A stretch of 64,000 nucleotides of DNA, taken from contig JASGIB010000001.1 in the NCBI GenBank assembly GCA_047602125.1, positions 1,488,001-1,552,000 on the forward strand, read 5' to 3'. The notes under the pieces are model-generated. The model saw only the letters and a program-made list of their open reading frames with translations, ran no database searches and was not told the origin of the DNA. Shown here one piece after another: positions 53,007 through 62,693 of the stretch. How positions within the stretch are numbered: the stretch's first letter is position 1; every line of letters begins with the position of its first letter. This DNA is from Pseudoluteimonas sp047602125 (GTDB taxonomy: Bacteria > Pseudomonadota > Gammaproteobacteria > Xanthomonadales > Xanthomonadaceae). Both the position numbers and the translations under genes were made by a program.

Positions 53007-53013
53007 CCGGCCG

Positions 53014-53814
53014 ATGCGTCCTTTCCCCCTCGCCATCGCGCTGACCGCCACGCTTGCACTGGGCGGTTGCAGCGGCCCGCAACCCCGACCCAGCATCGCC
53101 CGCGCCACCACCATTCCCGCCGCCACGCCGCCCGCGCCACGGGATGCGACGCTGGCGCAACTGCGGCGGCTCGCGCCCGATGCCGATCCGGGCGTGCTCG
53201 CGCTGGCGCTGGCCGCGCGCGATTGCGCGGTGCGGGCGGGCGAAGTCGAGGCGGCTTCGAAACTCGCGGTGATCGACTATTCGCGGCCTTCGACCCTGCG
53301 CCGGCTGTGGGTGTTCGATGTCGCCGGCAACCACCTGCTGCAGGAAGAGTACGTCGCGCACGGACAGGGCAGCGGCGACAACTTCGCGACGCGCTTTTCG
53401 AACAGCGACGGCAGCCATGCCACCAGCCTCGGCCTGTACCGCACGGCGGAAACCTACATCGGCGACAACGGTTATTCGTTGCGCATGGACGGGCTCGATC
53501 CCGGCTTCAACGACAACGCGCGCAGCCGCGCGATCGTCGTGCATGGCGCCTGGTACGTGGATCCGCAACTGGCCGCGCGCCAGGGCCGGCTCGGCCGCAG
53601 CCATGGCTGCCCCGCGTTGCGCGAGCAGGTCGCGCGGGTGGTGATCGACGAACTCAAGGAACGGCAATTGCTGTTCGCCTACGCCGACGACGCGGCCTGG
53701 CTGCGGAACGGGCGCTCCTTCGCCTGCGACGGCCGCGATGCGCGGCAGATCCTCGCCGCAGCGCGCGCGCGTCCCGTGTTCGGCGGCGGCAGCGTCGCGA
53801 CCGCGGCGCCTTGA
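53014..53814 (+). CDS. Murein L,D-transpeptidase catalytic domain lipoprotein
   Basis: A 266-residue lipoprotein (MRPFPLAIALTATLALGGC, lipobox LGGC). The C-terminal part holds the catalytic motif LGRSHGCPALRE, with the cysteine that forms the acyl-enzyme in L,D-transpeptidases, and the SRAIVVHGAWYVD strand with the partner histidine. Enzymes of this type cross-link or trim peptidoglycan. It is divergent from the I78 gene by 117 bases and is followed by the M61 peptidase gene. Confidence 0.85.
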   Translation: MRPFPLAIALTATLALGGCSGPQPRPSIARATTIPAATPPAPRDATLAQLRRLAPDADPGVLALALAARDCAVRAGEVEAASKLAVIDYSRPSTLRRLWVFDVAGNHLLQEEYVAHGQGSGDNFATRFSNSDGSHATSLGLYRTAETYIGDNGYSLRMDGLDPGFNDNARSRAIVVHGAWYVDPQLAARQGRLGRSHGCPALREQVARVVIDELKERQLLFAYADDAAWLRNGRSFACDGRDARQILAAARARPVFGGGSVATAAP

Positions 53815-53865
53815 CGCCCGCCGCGCGCTAGCATGCGCGCCACGCGGAAGCGAAGGGGAACGCCG

Positions 53866-55758
53866 ATGATGCGTGGTGCAGGCTGGCTGGCATTGCTGTT
53901 GGCCGTGGCGTGGTCGCCGATCCATGCGGTCGAAAACACCGCGCCGGCGGCAGGCGCCGACTACCCCGGCGCGATTTCGCTCCGGGTCGATGCGTCCGAC
54001 GTTGACCGCCGCATCCAGCGCGTGCACGAACGCATCCCGGTGCGGCCGGGGCCGTTCACGCTGTGGTATCCGAAATGGATTCCCGGCAATCATTCGCCGA
54101 CCGGGCCGATCCACCAGCTCGCCGGCCTGGTCGTGCAGGGCAACGGCCAGCGCATCGCCTGGACGCGCGATCCCGTGGACATGTATGCCTTCCACCTCGA
54201 CGTGCCGGCGGGCGTCGGCGCGATCGACGTCGAATTCCAGTACCTGTCGCCGACCGCGAAGGACCAGGGCCGGGTGGCGATGACGCCGGACCTGCTCGAC
54301 CTGCAATGGCACCGCGTGCTGCTGTATCCGGCAGGTTTCGACACGGATCGGATCCGGGTCGAACCGTCGTTGGCCTTGCCGCAGGCCTGGCAATCGGCGA
54401 GCGCGCTGCAGGTCATCGCCCGCGACGGCGATACGCTGCGCTACGCGCCCGTCTCCCTCACCACGCTGGTGGATTCTCCGGTGTACGTCGGGCGCAACTA
54501 CAGGAGGATCGCGCTGGACGCAGGTGCGGAACAGCCCGTCTTCCTCGACGCCTTCGCCGACAGCGCGGAACAACTCGATATTTCGCCAGCGATGCTCGAG
54601 GCGCACCGCGCGCTGGTGCGCGAGGCCGACCGCGTGTTCGGGCCGCGCCCGTTCGCGCATTACGACTTCCTGCTCGCGTTGTCCGGCACGTTCAGCGGCA
54701 TCGGCCTCGAGCACCGGCAGTCGAGCGAGAACGGCACCGTGCCCGGTTACCTGCTCGGCGACGCGCCGTTCGGCGGCAACACCCTGCTCCCGCACGAGTA
54801 CGCGCATGCGTGGAACGGCAAGTACCGGCGTCCGGCCGACCTGTGGACGCCGAACTACAACGTGCCGATGCGCAACGACCTGCTGTGGTTGTACGAAGGC
54901 CAGACCGAATACTGGGCGATCGTGCTCGCCGCGCGTTCCGGCCTGTGGACGCCGGAGCAGGCGCGCGAGGCCATCGCCGACCTCGCCGCGACCCAGGCGC
55001 AGCGCCGCGGCCACGACTGGCGCAGCCTGCAGGACACGATGTCCGAGGGCATCATCGAGTTCAACGACGCGCCGCAGGCCTGGGAGAGCTGGCAGCGCGC
55101 CTACGATTTCTACAGCGACGGCGCGCTGCTGTGGCTGGACGTCGATACCCGCATCCGCGAACTGTCGAAGGGAACGCGCTCGCTGGAGGATTTCGCGCGC
55201 GCGTTCTTCGGCAACGCGAAGGACGCCGAAACGGTGTCGACCTACGGTTTCGACGACATCGCCGCGGCGCTGGAAGCGGTGCAACCCGGCGACTGGGCGG
55301 CGTACCTGCGGCAACGTCTCGACGACCACCGGCCGATGCTCGACGGCGTCGCGCGCAGCGGCTGGACGCTCGACTACGACGCGAACCCGAACCTCGCGGT
55401 CGCCGATGCCGGCGATGCGGACGACTACGACGATTTCCGCTATTCGCTCGGACTGAAGATCGCGCGCGACGGCGGCACGATCGGCGAGGTCGTCTGGGAC
55501 AGCCCCGCGTTCAAGGCCGGGCTCGCGCGCGACGTGGCCGTGGTCGCGGTGAACGGCAAGGATTACGATGCCAAGCGGCTGGCGCGCGCGATCGCCGCGG
55601 CGCAATCGCGATCGAAGCCGATCGAGTTGCTCGTGCGCCAGGCCGACCGCCTGCGTACGGTCGCGGTCGACTGGCGCGAAGGCCTGCGCGCGCCGCACCT
55701 CGTGCGCGACGACGGCAAGCCCGACCTGCTCGGCGCGATCCTCGCGCCGCGGCGCTGA
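53866..55758 (+). CDS. M61 family metallopeptidase (glycyl aminopeptidase type) with PDZ domain
   Basis: A 630-residue secreted zinc peptidase. Signal peptide MMRGAGWLALLLAVAWSPIHA. The zinc motif is HEYAHAWNGKYRRP (HEYAH) near residues 311-315, with the third ligand expected in LLWLYEGQTEYW. A beta-rich N-terminal domain precedes it and a C-terminal PDZ-like domain (about residues 525-610, GEVVWDSPAFKAGLARDVAVVAVNGK) follows. GAAGGGGAA is a good ribosome site for the ATG at 53866. A TAGCAT box lies at 53829-53834. The substrate is unknown. Confidence 0.9.
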   Translation: MMRGAGWLALLLAVAWSPIHAVENTAPAAGADYPGAISLRVDASDVDRRIQRVHERIPVRPGPFTLWYPKWIPGNHSPTGPIHQLAGLVVQGNGQRIAWTRDPVDMYAFHLDVPAGVGAIDVEFQYLSPTAKDQGRVAMTPDLLDLQWHRVLLYPAGFDTDRIRVEPSLALPQAWQSASALQVIARDGDTLRYAPVSLTTLVDSPVYVGRNYRRIALDAGAEQPVFLDAFADSAEQLDISPAMLEAHRALVREADRVFGPRPFAHYDFLLALSGTFSGIGLEHRQSSENGTVPGYLLGDAPFGGNTLLPHEYAHAWNGKYRRPADLWTPNYNVPMRNDLLWLYEGQTEYWAIVLAARSGLWTPEQAREAIADLAATQAQRRGHDWRSLQDTMSEGIIEFNDAPQAWESWQRAYDFYSDGALLWLDVDTRIRELSKGTRSLEDFARAFFGNAKDAETVSTYGFDDIAAALEAVQPGDWAAYLRQRLDDHRPMLDGVARSGWTLDYDANPNLAVADAGDADDYDDFRYSLGLKIARDGGTIGEVVWDSPAFKAGLARDVAVVAVNGKDYDAKRLARAIAAAQSRSKPIELLVRQADRLRTVAVDWREGLRAPHLVRDDGKPDLLGAILAPRR

Positions 55759-55769
55759 GGCAGCGGCGC

Positions 55770-56960
55770 ATGGTCGCCGGCGCGACCACGGTTCCCGAAG
55801 GCGCGTGGCCGCGCAATCCCGGCATCGATGCGCTGCGCGGGCTGTCGATCCTGCTGGTGGTGGTGCACCACCTCGCGCTGCGCATTCCGCCGAAGCAGAC
55901 CGCGCTGGCCGGCGTGGTGCCGGAACGCCTGCTCGGCGCGCTGGGTTATAACGGCTACGAAGCGGTGTTCGTGTTCTTCGTGGTCTCCGGCTTCCTGATC
56001 GCCGGGCATTCGCTGCGGCGCTGGGGTTCGCTCGCCGCCATCGACTTGCGTGCGTTCTACCGGCGGCGCGCGGCGCGCATCCTGCCCTGCCTGTTGTTGC
56101 TGCTCGCGGTGTTGTCGCTGCTGCATCTCGCCGGCGTGCCGAACTACGTCATCGACAAGCCGGGGCAATCGCTGGGCGGCGCGCTGCTGTCCGCGCTCGG
56201 GCTGTACCTCAACTGGTACGAGGGCCGCACCGGCTGGCTGCCGGGCGGCTGGGACGTGCTGTGGTCGTTGTCGATCGAAGAGGCGTTCTATCTCGGCTTC
56301 CCGCTTGCCTGCCTGTTGTTGCGTGACATGCGCGCGCTCGTCGTCGCGCTGGTGGCGCTCGCCTTGTCGCTGCCGATCACGCGCATGGCGCTGGACGGTA
56401 ACGAGATCTGGCAGGAGAAGGCCTATCTCCCGGGCATGGCCGCGATCGCCACCGGCGTGATCGCCGCACTGCTCGCGAACCGCGTTTCGATCCCGAGGCC
56501 GCTCGCGCGGTTGCTGGCGTGGACCGGCGCGGCGGGGCTCGCGCTGGTGTTCGTGTTCGGCGACCTGCTGTGGAACGCCGTCGGCAACGGCTACATGCTC
56601 GTGCTCACATTCTCCGCTGCGTTGCTGGTGCTCGGGCTGCACGCGAATTCGCGCGAAGGCGCGCGCGGGATGCGCGGGCTCGGCTGGTTGCGCTCGCTCG
56701 GCCGCGCGAGCTACGAGGTCTACCTCGGCCACATGTTCGTGGTGTTCGCCGCGGTCGGCCTGTTCCGCCGTTTCGGCGGCGACGTGCATTCTGGCGCATG
56801 GTGGTTCCCGCCGGTGGTGCTCGCGTGCTGGGCGCTGGGCGCGGCCTGGGCGCGCTGGTATTCGCTTCCCTGCGAACGCGCGCTGCGCGGTCAGGGCAAT
56901 TCGACGACTTCGCCGAGCGCCGACACGCCGCGTTCGTCGAACGCCTCCACCGACACGTAA
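55770..56960 (+). CDS. Acyltransferase family 3 membrane protein
   Basis: A 396-residue membrane protein with about ten helices, of the type that O-acetylates or acylates surface sugars. The N-terminal PRNPGIDALRGLSILLVVVHHLALR carries the conserved RGLSI..HH motif, and VFFVVSGFLIAGHSLRRWG and YRRRAARILPCLL are typical. The native end seems to be WYSLPCERALRG; the last 23 residues (QGNSTTSPSADTPRSS...) are the antisense of the GH43 gene end, an overlap of 70 bases. Confidence 0.88.
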   Translation: MVAGATTVPEGAWPRNPGIDALRGLSILLVVVHHLALRIPPKQTALAGVVPERLLGALGYNGYEAVFVFFVVSGFLIAGHSLRRWGSLAAIDLRAFYRRRAARILPCLLLLLAVLSLLHLAGVPNYVIDKPGQSLGGALLSALGLYLNWYEGRTGWLPGGWDVLWSLSIEEAFYLGFPLACLLLRDMRALVVALVALALSLPITRMALDGNEIWQEKAYLPGMAAIATGVIAALLANRVSIPRPLARLLAWTGAAGLALVFVFGDLLWNAVGNGYMLVLTFSAALLVLGLHANSREGARGMRGLGWLRSLGRASYEVYLGHMFVVFAAVGLFRRFGGDVHSGAWWFPPVVLACWALGAAWARWYSLPCERALRGQGNSTTSPSADTPRSSNASTDT

Positions 56961-58723
56961 TAGCGCGGTTCGACGTTCAGCGCGCGCAGTTGCAGCGCGG
57001 TTCCGCGCGGATCGTCCGCGAACACCTGATAGGCGAGGGTGAGCCGGTCCGGGCGGATGCCCCAGCGCACGTTGTAGCCGACCGAGCCCGGAACCGCATT
57101 CCAGCGCACGCGTGCGTCGCGGCGGTCGTCGTCGCGGGTCGCGGCGATGCCGGAAGGCGCGGACGGCGGCGCGCCGTCGGCATTGCCGAACACGCGCAGG
57201 TCGGCGATCGCCAGGTGCGCGGCGCCGACATGTCCGTGCACGTAGCGCACATAGCGCGCGCGCACCGGCACCGGCAATGGCACGTACGCGTTCGGCCGGT
57301 CGCGGCGATCGTCGGCATCGCCGACTTGCGCCAATGGCGTCCAGTGTTCGCCGTCGAGCGAGGACTGCAGCGCGAATTCGGTGTAAATGTCCGGCGCGTC
57401 GGCGAAACGGCCCGACCGGTAATCGGCGTAATCGACCTGCACCGCGCGCACGGTCGCCTCGGCGCCGAGGTCGAGCGCCAGCGTTTCGCCCGGCGCGTTG
57501 CGCGCCGCCACCCAGAACGTGCGCGGATCCTCGTCGACCGCGCGCGATGCGTCGAATTCGCCGAGCGTCGAGGAAGCGACCGCGTGCTTGCGGTAGCTCA
57601 GCAGCATCCAGCCGGTGAACAGCGCATCCGGATCGTCGACCTTGCCGTCCGGCATCCAGTGCGGGAAATCGCCGAAGCGCGTGGAAACCGCCATCTGCCC
57701 GTCGGGATAGAACCTCGCAGGGAACATCGCGATGCGGCGCTCGAAGGTGTCGTTGACGCCGATCCACGGCGTGCCGCTGTTCCACCAGTTGCCGTGCGCG
57801 TCCTGGAACGTGGAGCCATGGCCGGCGCCGACGACGAAGCCGCCGGGCTTGTATGCGATCGGGTTGTACGTCGCGTATTCGAACGGCCCCAGCGGTTTGT
57901 CGCCGACATAGGTACCGTTCGCGTAGACGTTGTATTCGGTGCCGGGCGCGGCGTATTGCAGGTAATAGCGGCCGCCGACCCTGGTCATCCATGCGCCTTC
58001 GAGGTAATTGCCGGCAGCCTCACCGTTGGACAGCTTCGCGCCGCGATGGTCGGGACCGAAGCGTTCCCAGCCGCGGCTGCGCGGATCGAGCGCGATCAAC
58101 GCCGTCGGTTCGCCGCGATAGGCGAAACCGTGCGGCGACTTGTCCAGCGCGATGCCGTAGATCGGGTAGTGGTCGGACGAATCCCAATACAGGTACCACT
58201 GGCCGTCGTCGTCGATGAACAGGTCCGGATCCCAGGGACCCGGCGGTGTCTTGCCGGCCGGCAGCGGGAACTGGTCGCGGCCCGGCGGCATCGCGGTCGG
58301 GATCCACGGCATCAGCCGGGTCAGGAAATCGAGCTTGCCGCTGGCGGGATCGGCGGATTGCAGCAGCGGTCGCGGCTGGAACGACGATTGCATGATCACC
58401 AGCTTCCTGCCATCGGACACGACGGCCGGCGCGACGATGCTTTCGAACGGCCAGCGCGTCGGCGCCACGAACGTCCAGTGCAGCAGGTCGGTGGAACGCC
58501 AGTAGCCGTCGGCCAGGGTCAGGAACAGGTAGTACGCATCGCCGTGGCGGACGATGGCCGGATCGGCGCCGGTGCGGTAGGAAATGCCTTCGTTGAGGCG
58601 CTCGAAGTTGTAGCGATAGTCGATGTCGACTGGATTCGCGTACGTGCGCAGCAGCGATTGTGCGGCTTGGACCGTGCTGGCCGCCAGCGCGAACGCTAAT
58701 AGGGTCGTGCGCGGAATCCGCAT
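56891..58723 (-). CDS. Glycoside hydrolase family 43 protein with discoidin (F5/8C) and Fn3 domains
   Basis: A 610-residue secreted enzyme (signal MRIPRTTLLAFALAASTVQA). The five-bladed GH43 propeller covers about residues 25-370: catalytic base aspartate in RTGADPAIVRHGDAYYLF, a pKa-modulating aspartate in PWDPDLFIDDDGQWYLYWD and the general acid glutamate in NYLEGAWM. A discoidin-like domain (about 390-510) and a fibronectin type III domain (520-610) follow. GH43 enzymes act on arabinans, xylans or related sugars; the exact substrate is unknown. No TonB-dependent receptor or regulator is next to it. Tail-to-tail overlap with the acyltransferase gene. Confidence 0.87.
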   Translation of the reverse strand: MRIPRTTLLAFALAASTVQAAQSLLRTYANPVDIDYRYNFERLNEGISYRTGADPAIVRHGDAYYLFLTLADGYWRSTDLLHWTFVAPTRWPFESIVAPAVVSDGRKLVIMQSSFQPRPLLQSADPASGKLDFLTRLMPWIPTAMPPGRDQFPLPAGKTPPGPWDPDLFIDDDGQWYLYWDSSDHYPIYGIALDKSPHGFAYRGEPTALIALDPRSRGWERFGPDHRGAKLSNGEAAGNYLEGAWMTRVGGRYYLQYAAPGTEYNVYANGTYVGDKPLGPFEYATYNPIAYKPGGFVVGAGHGSTFQDAHGNWWNSGTPWIGVNDTFERRIAMFPARFYPDGQMAVSTRFGDFPHWMPDGKVDDPDALFTGWMLLSYRKHAVASSTLGEFDASRAVDEDPRTFWVAARNAPGETLALDLGAEATVRAVQVDYADYRSGRFADAPDIYTEFALQSSLDGEHWTPLAQVGDADDRRDRPNAYVPLPVPVRARYVRYVHGHVGAAHLAIADLRVFGNADGAPPSAPSGIAATRDDDRRDARVRWNAVPGSVGYNVRWGIRPDRLTLAYQVFADDPRGTALQLRALNVEPRYYVSVEAFDERGVSALGEVVELP

Positions 58724-58790
58724 GGACGCATCAAACCGCGCCGCGCGGCGTTTGTCCATGAAACGCCGCGTGTAACGCCCGCGATGCGAT

Positions 58791-61700
58791 TCAGGCCGCG
58801 CGCACCACCCGCAGGGGATTGCGCCATTCCGAAAGCAGTTCCGCCTCGCGCGCCTTCGCCTTGCCCAGGTTCGCGTGCTTGACGTGGCCGTAGCCGCGGA
58901 TGTGCTCGGGAATCGAGGCGATGTCCGCCGCGAGCGCCACGTTGCCGGCATCGAGCGCATCGAGCAGCGAGGACACCGTCTTCTCGTACTCGCCGATCAG
59001 CGCACGTTCGCCGCGACGTTCCTCGGTGTAGCCGAACACGTCCAGCGCGCCGCCGCGCAGGCCGCGCAGCTTGGCCAGCAGCTTGAAGGCGGTGAACACC
59101 CACGGCCCGTATTCGCGCTTCTGCAATTCGCCCTTCGCGTTCTTCTTCGCCAGCAGCGGCGGGGCGAGGTGGAAGTGCAGTTTGTAGTCGCCTTCGAACT
59201 GCTGTTCGAGCCGGCGCCGGAATTCGCCGCTGGTGTAGAGCCGCGCGACTTCGTATTCGTCCTTGTAGGCCATCAGCTTGAACAGGTAGCGCGCGACGGC
59301 CTCGGTGAGGTCGGTGGAGCCCGGCGCCTTCGCGGATTCGGCCGCGCGTACTTTCGCCACGAAATCCGAATAGCGCTTCGCATAGGCCGCGTTCTGGTAA
59401 TCGCCGAGGAAGGCGACGCGGCGCGCGATCAGTTCGTCCAGCGAACGCGACAGGCGTTCGTCGTCCAGCGGCAGGAACGCCACTTCGCCAGCGTTCGACG
59501 CCGGCACGTGGCGCAGTTCGTCCTCGTCGCGCAGGTCGGCGGCCTGCGGCATCAGCCCGGATTCGTGCGCTTCGTTCGCGGTCGCGCCGAGCATCGGCAA
59601 CGCGTGCGGCGTGCTTTCCGCCGGCGTCGGCACGTTGCGGATCGCACCCGCGGCTTCGGCGACGGCATCCGCATCGATGGCCGCGAGCCTGCCCCAGGCG
59701 AAGGCGGTCTTGTTCATCTCGACCGCGGCGCCGTTCAATTCGATCGCGCGCATCAGCGCTTCGAACGAAATCGGCACCAGGCCCTGCTGCCAGGCGTGGC
59801 CGAGCATGAACAGGTTGGCGGCGATGGCATCGCCCATCAGCGCGGTCGCGAGCCGGGTCGCGTCGACTTCGTGCAGCGCCTCCGATGCGGCCTCGCCGAG
59901 CGCGCTGCGCACCGCGGCGATGATGTCCGCCGCCGGGAACTGCAGGTCCGGCCGGGTGGTGAACGTGCCCGGCATCGCCTCGTAACCGTTGATCACCACC
60001 TGCGTGCGTCCGGCGCGGATCTTCGAGAGCGCCCAGTAGTCGTTGACCACGACCATGTCGCAGCCGAGCACGAGGTCGGCCTCGCCCGCGGCGACGCGCA
60101 CCGCGTGGATGTCGGCCGGCGTCTTCGCGATGCGCACGTGCGTGGTCACCGCGCCACCCTTCTGCGCGAGGCCGGTCTGGTCGAGCACGGTCGCGCCCTT
60201 GCCCTCGAGGTGGCCGGCCATGCCGATCAGCGCACCGATGGTCACCACGCCGGTGCCGCCGACGCCGGTGATCAGGATGTTCCAGGGCTGCGACAGGTCG
60301 CCGCGCATCGTCGGCATCGGCAGCGTGGACAAGCGATCGGCCGCGTTGGCCCGGCTCTTGCCAGGCATGCCGCCCTTGCGCGGCTTGCCGCCGTGCACGG
60401 TGACGAAGCTGGGGCAGAATCCCTCGACGCAGGAATAATCCTTGTTGCAGTTCGACTGGTCGATCTCGCGCTTGCGCCCGAATTCGGTGTCCTTCGGCAG
60501 CACCGACACGCAGAACGATTTCTTGCCGCAATCGCCGCAGCCTTCGCAGACCAGGGTGTTGACGAACACGCGCTTCTGCGGATCGACCATCTTGCCGCGC
60601 TTGCGCCGGCGGCGTTTCTCGGTCGCGCAGGTCTGGTCGTAGATCAGGATGCTGGTGCCTTTTGTTTCGCGCAGCATCTTCTGCACAGTATCCAGCTCGC
60701 GCCGGTCGAAGAACTCAGTTCCTTCGGGAAAGAGGTTGTGGTCGCTGAACTTCATCCATTTCTTGATGTCGTCACTGACGACCACAATTCTCTGCACGCC
60801 TTCGGCATACATCTGCTGCGCGATCTGCGGCACGCTCAGGGTGCCGTCCACCGGCTGGCCGCCGGTCATCGCCACCGCGTCGTTGTAGAGGATCTTGTAG
60901 GTGATGTTGACCCCGGCGGCGATCGCCTGGCGGATCGCCAGCGAACCCGAGTGGAAATAGGTGCCGTCGCCCAGGTTCTGGAACACGTGCGGCGTCTCGG
61001 TGAACGCCGCCTGCCCGGCCCAGGTCACGCCTTCGCCGCCCATGTGGGTGAAGGTGTCGGTGTCGCGGTTCATCCACGTCACCATGTAGTGGCAGCCGAT
61101 GCCGGCCATTGCGCGCGAACCTTCCGGCACCACGGTCGAGGTGTTGTGCGGGCAGCCCGAGCAGTAATGCGGCACGCGCGGGAAGTTGGCGCGCGGCAGC
61201 GCGAGCTCGCCTTCCTTGCGTTCCATCCACGCCAGCACCGCGTCGATCCTTTCGCTGCGATGGAACCTCTGCAGGCGCTTGCCGATCACGCCGGCGATGG
61301 TCGCGGGCGTGAGCTCGCCGGTGGACGGCAGGATCCAGTCGCCGTTCTCGTCGTACTTGCCGACGATGCTCGGGCGTCGGCCCCAGGCCTCGGGCCAGTT
61401 GTAGAACTGTTCCTTCATCTGCCGCTCGATGAAGGCCTTCTTTTCCTCGACCACGAGGACGTCCTCGAGCCCGCGCGCGAAACGCTCGATGCCGACCGGC
61501 TCCAGCGGCCAGGTCATGCCGACCTTGTACACGCGGATGCCGAGGTCGCGGCAGGCGGCGTCGTCCAGGCCGAGGTATTCCAGCGCCTGCAATACGTCGA
61601 GGTAGCTCTTGCCGGTGGTGACGATGCCGAGCCGCGCGTTCGCCGAATCCATCGCCATGCGGTCGAGGCCGTTGGCGCGCGCGAACGCCTGCGCCGCCTT

Positions 61701-62528
61701 CACCGCATAGCGATGCAGGCGCATTTCCTGCTCCAGCGGCGGATCCGGCCAGCGGATGTTCAAGCCGCCCGGCGGCATCTCGAACGCGTCGTCGCCCGGC
61801 AGCACGATCTGCATCGCGTGCGGATCGACCTGCACCGACGCGGAGGATTCCACCGTCTCCGCGATCGTCTTGAAGCCGACCCAGCGCCCGGTGAAGCGCG
61901 ACATCGCCCAGCCGAGCACGCCCATGTCGAGGATGTCCTGCACGCCGGCCGGGTTCAGCACCGGCATCATCGCGCTGACGAATTCGTCTTCCGAACCATG
62001 CGGCAGGGTCGAGGAACGACAGGCGTGGTCGTCGGCCGCGAGCGCGAGCACGCCGCCGTGCTTCGACGTGCCGGCGGCGTTCGCGTGCTTGAACACGTCG
62101 CCGCAGCGATCCACGCCCGGGCCCTTGCCGTACCACATGCCGAACACGCCATCGACCTTGGCGCCCGGGAACAGGTTGGCCTGCTGCGTGCCCCACACCA
62201 TGGTCGCGCCCAGGTCCTCGTTGAGGCCGGGCTGGAAGCGCACGTTCGCGCCTTCCAGGTATTTGCGCGCGCGCCACAGCTCCAGGTCGAAGCCGCCCAG
62301 CGGCGAACCGCGGTAGCCGCTGACGAAGCCGCCGGTGTTCAATCCGGCGCGCTGGTCGCGCAGGCGCTGCACGATCGGCAGCCGCACCAGCGCCTGCACG
62401 CCGCTGAGGTAGATGCGGCCTTCGACGCGCTTGTACTTGTCGTCCAGCGTGTAGTTGGGATCGGTCACGCCGTGGGTGAGGGCGGTGTTCGCCGAAGCCG
62501 GCGAGGAAAGTTCGGCGGTGCTGGTCAT
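58791..62528 (-). CDS. Indolepyruvate ferredoxin oxidoreductase family protein (fused subunits)
   Basis: A 1245-residue protein that joins the alpha, beta and gamma parts of a 2-oxoacid (indolepyruvate or similar aryl-pyruvate) oxidoreductase. The N-terminal part binds thiamine diphosphate; GYRGSPLGGFDLELWRARKYLE is its usual opening. An iron-sulfur part follows, with TLVCEGCGDCGKKSFC and NKDYSCVEGFCPSF, then the gamma domain GVGGTGVVTIGALIG. It oxidatively decarboxylates arylpyruvates with CoA in aromatic amino acid breakdown (known for the family). The start at 62528 (MTSTAELSS) is chosen. A TAGAAT box lies at 62582-62587. Confidence 0.93.
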   Translation of the reverse strand: MTSTAELSSPASANTALTHGVTDPNYTLDDKYKRVEGRIYLSGVQALVRLPIVQRLRDQRAGLNTGGFVSGYRGSPLGGFDLELWRARKYLEGANVRFQPGLNEDLGATMVWGTQQANLFPGAKVDGVFGMWYGKGPGVDRCGDVFKHANAAGTSKHGGVLALAADDHACRSSTLPHGSEDEFVSAMMPVLNPAGVQDILDMGVLGWAMSRFTGRWVGFKTIAETVESSASVQVDPHAMQIVLPGDDAFEMPPGGLNIRWPDPPLEQEMRLHRYAVKAAQAFARANGLDRMAMDSANARLGIVTTGKSYLDVLQALEYLGLDDAACRDLGIRVYKVGMTWPLEPVGIERFARGLEDVLVVEEKKAFIERQMKEQFYNWPEAWGRRPSIVGKYDENGDWILPSTGELTPATIAGVIGKRLQRFHRSERIDAVLAWMERKEGELALPRANFPRVPHYCSGCPHNTSTVVPEGSRAMAGIGCHYMVTWMNRDTDTFTHMGGEGVTWAGQAAFTETPHVFQNLGDGTYFHSGSLAIRQAIAAGVNITYKILYNDAVAMTGGQPVDGTLSVPQIAQQMYAEGVQRIVVVSDDIKKWMKFSDHNLFPEGTEFFDRRELDTVQKMLRETKGTSILIYDQTCATEKRRRRKRGKMVDPQKRVFVNTLVCEGCGDCGKKSFCVSVLPKDTEFGRKREIDQSNCNKDYSCVEGFCPSFVTVHGGKPRKGGMPGKSRANAADRLSTLPMPTMRGDLSQPWNILITGVGGTGVVTIGALIGMAGHLEGKGATVLDQTGLAQKGGAVTTHVRIAKTPADIHAVRVAAGEADLVLGCDMVVVNDYWALSKIRAGRTQVVINGYEAMPGTFTTRPDLQFPAADIIAAVRSALGEAASEALHEVDATRLATALMGDAIAANLFMLGHAWQQGLVPISFEALMRAIELNGAAVEMNKTAFAWGRLAAIDADAVAEAAGAIRNVPTPAESTPHALPMLGATANEAHESGLMPQAADLRDEDELRHVPASNAGEVAFLPLDDERLSRSLDELIARRVAFLGDYQNAAYAKRYSDFVAKVRAAESAKAPGSTDLTEAVARYLFKLMAYKDEYEVARLYTSGEFRRRLEQQFEGDYKLHFHLAPPLLAKKNAKGELQKREYGPWVFTAFKLLAKLRGLRGGALDVFGYTEERRGERALIGEYEKTVSSLLDALDAGNVALAADIASIPEHIRGYGHVKHANLGKAKAREAELLSEWRNPLRVVRAA

Positions 62529-62581
62529 GGCGGCGGCTCGATCAGCGGCGTCCGGCGCGATAGCGCAGGCTCGGGGACGAA

Positions 62582-62587
62582 ATTCTA
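62582..62587 (-). promoter_or_regulatory. Candidate -10 box of the indolepyruvate oxidoreductase gene
   Basis: On the minus strand TAGAAT matches TATAAT at 5 of 6 positions, 53 bases before the start at 62528. No good -35 box was found at 16-18 bases distance. Confidence 0.4.
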
Positions 62588-62693
62588 CCGTGGTCACGGT
62601 TCCCGCCCGCCCGCGGCCGGCCGCGCTTCCCATTCACGTTGCAGTATGGGTAGGCTGCAACGCGGCCGCGCATCCGATGCGGACAGGAGCGGC

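Noticed and set aside
58875..62693. Plus-strand frame of over 1200 codons before the EAL regulator
   Set aside because: It is antisense to the indolepyruvate oxidoreductase. The true start of the EAL protein is the ATG at 62694 with its ribosome site.
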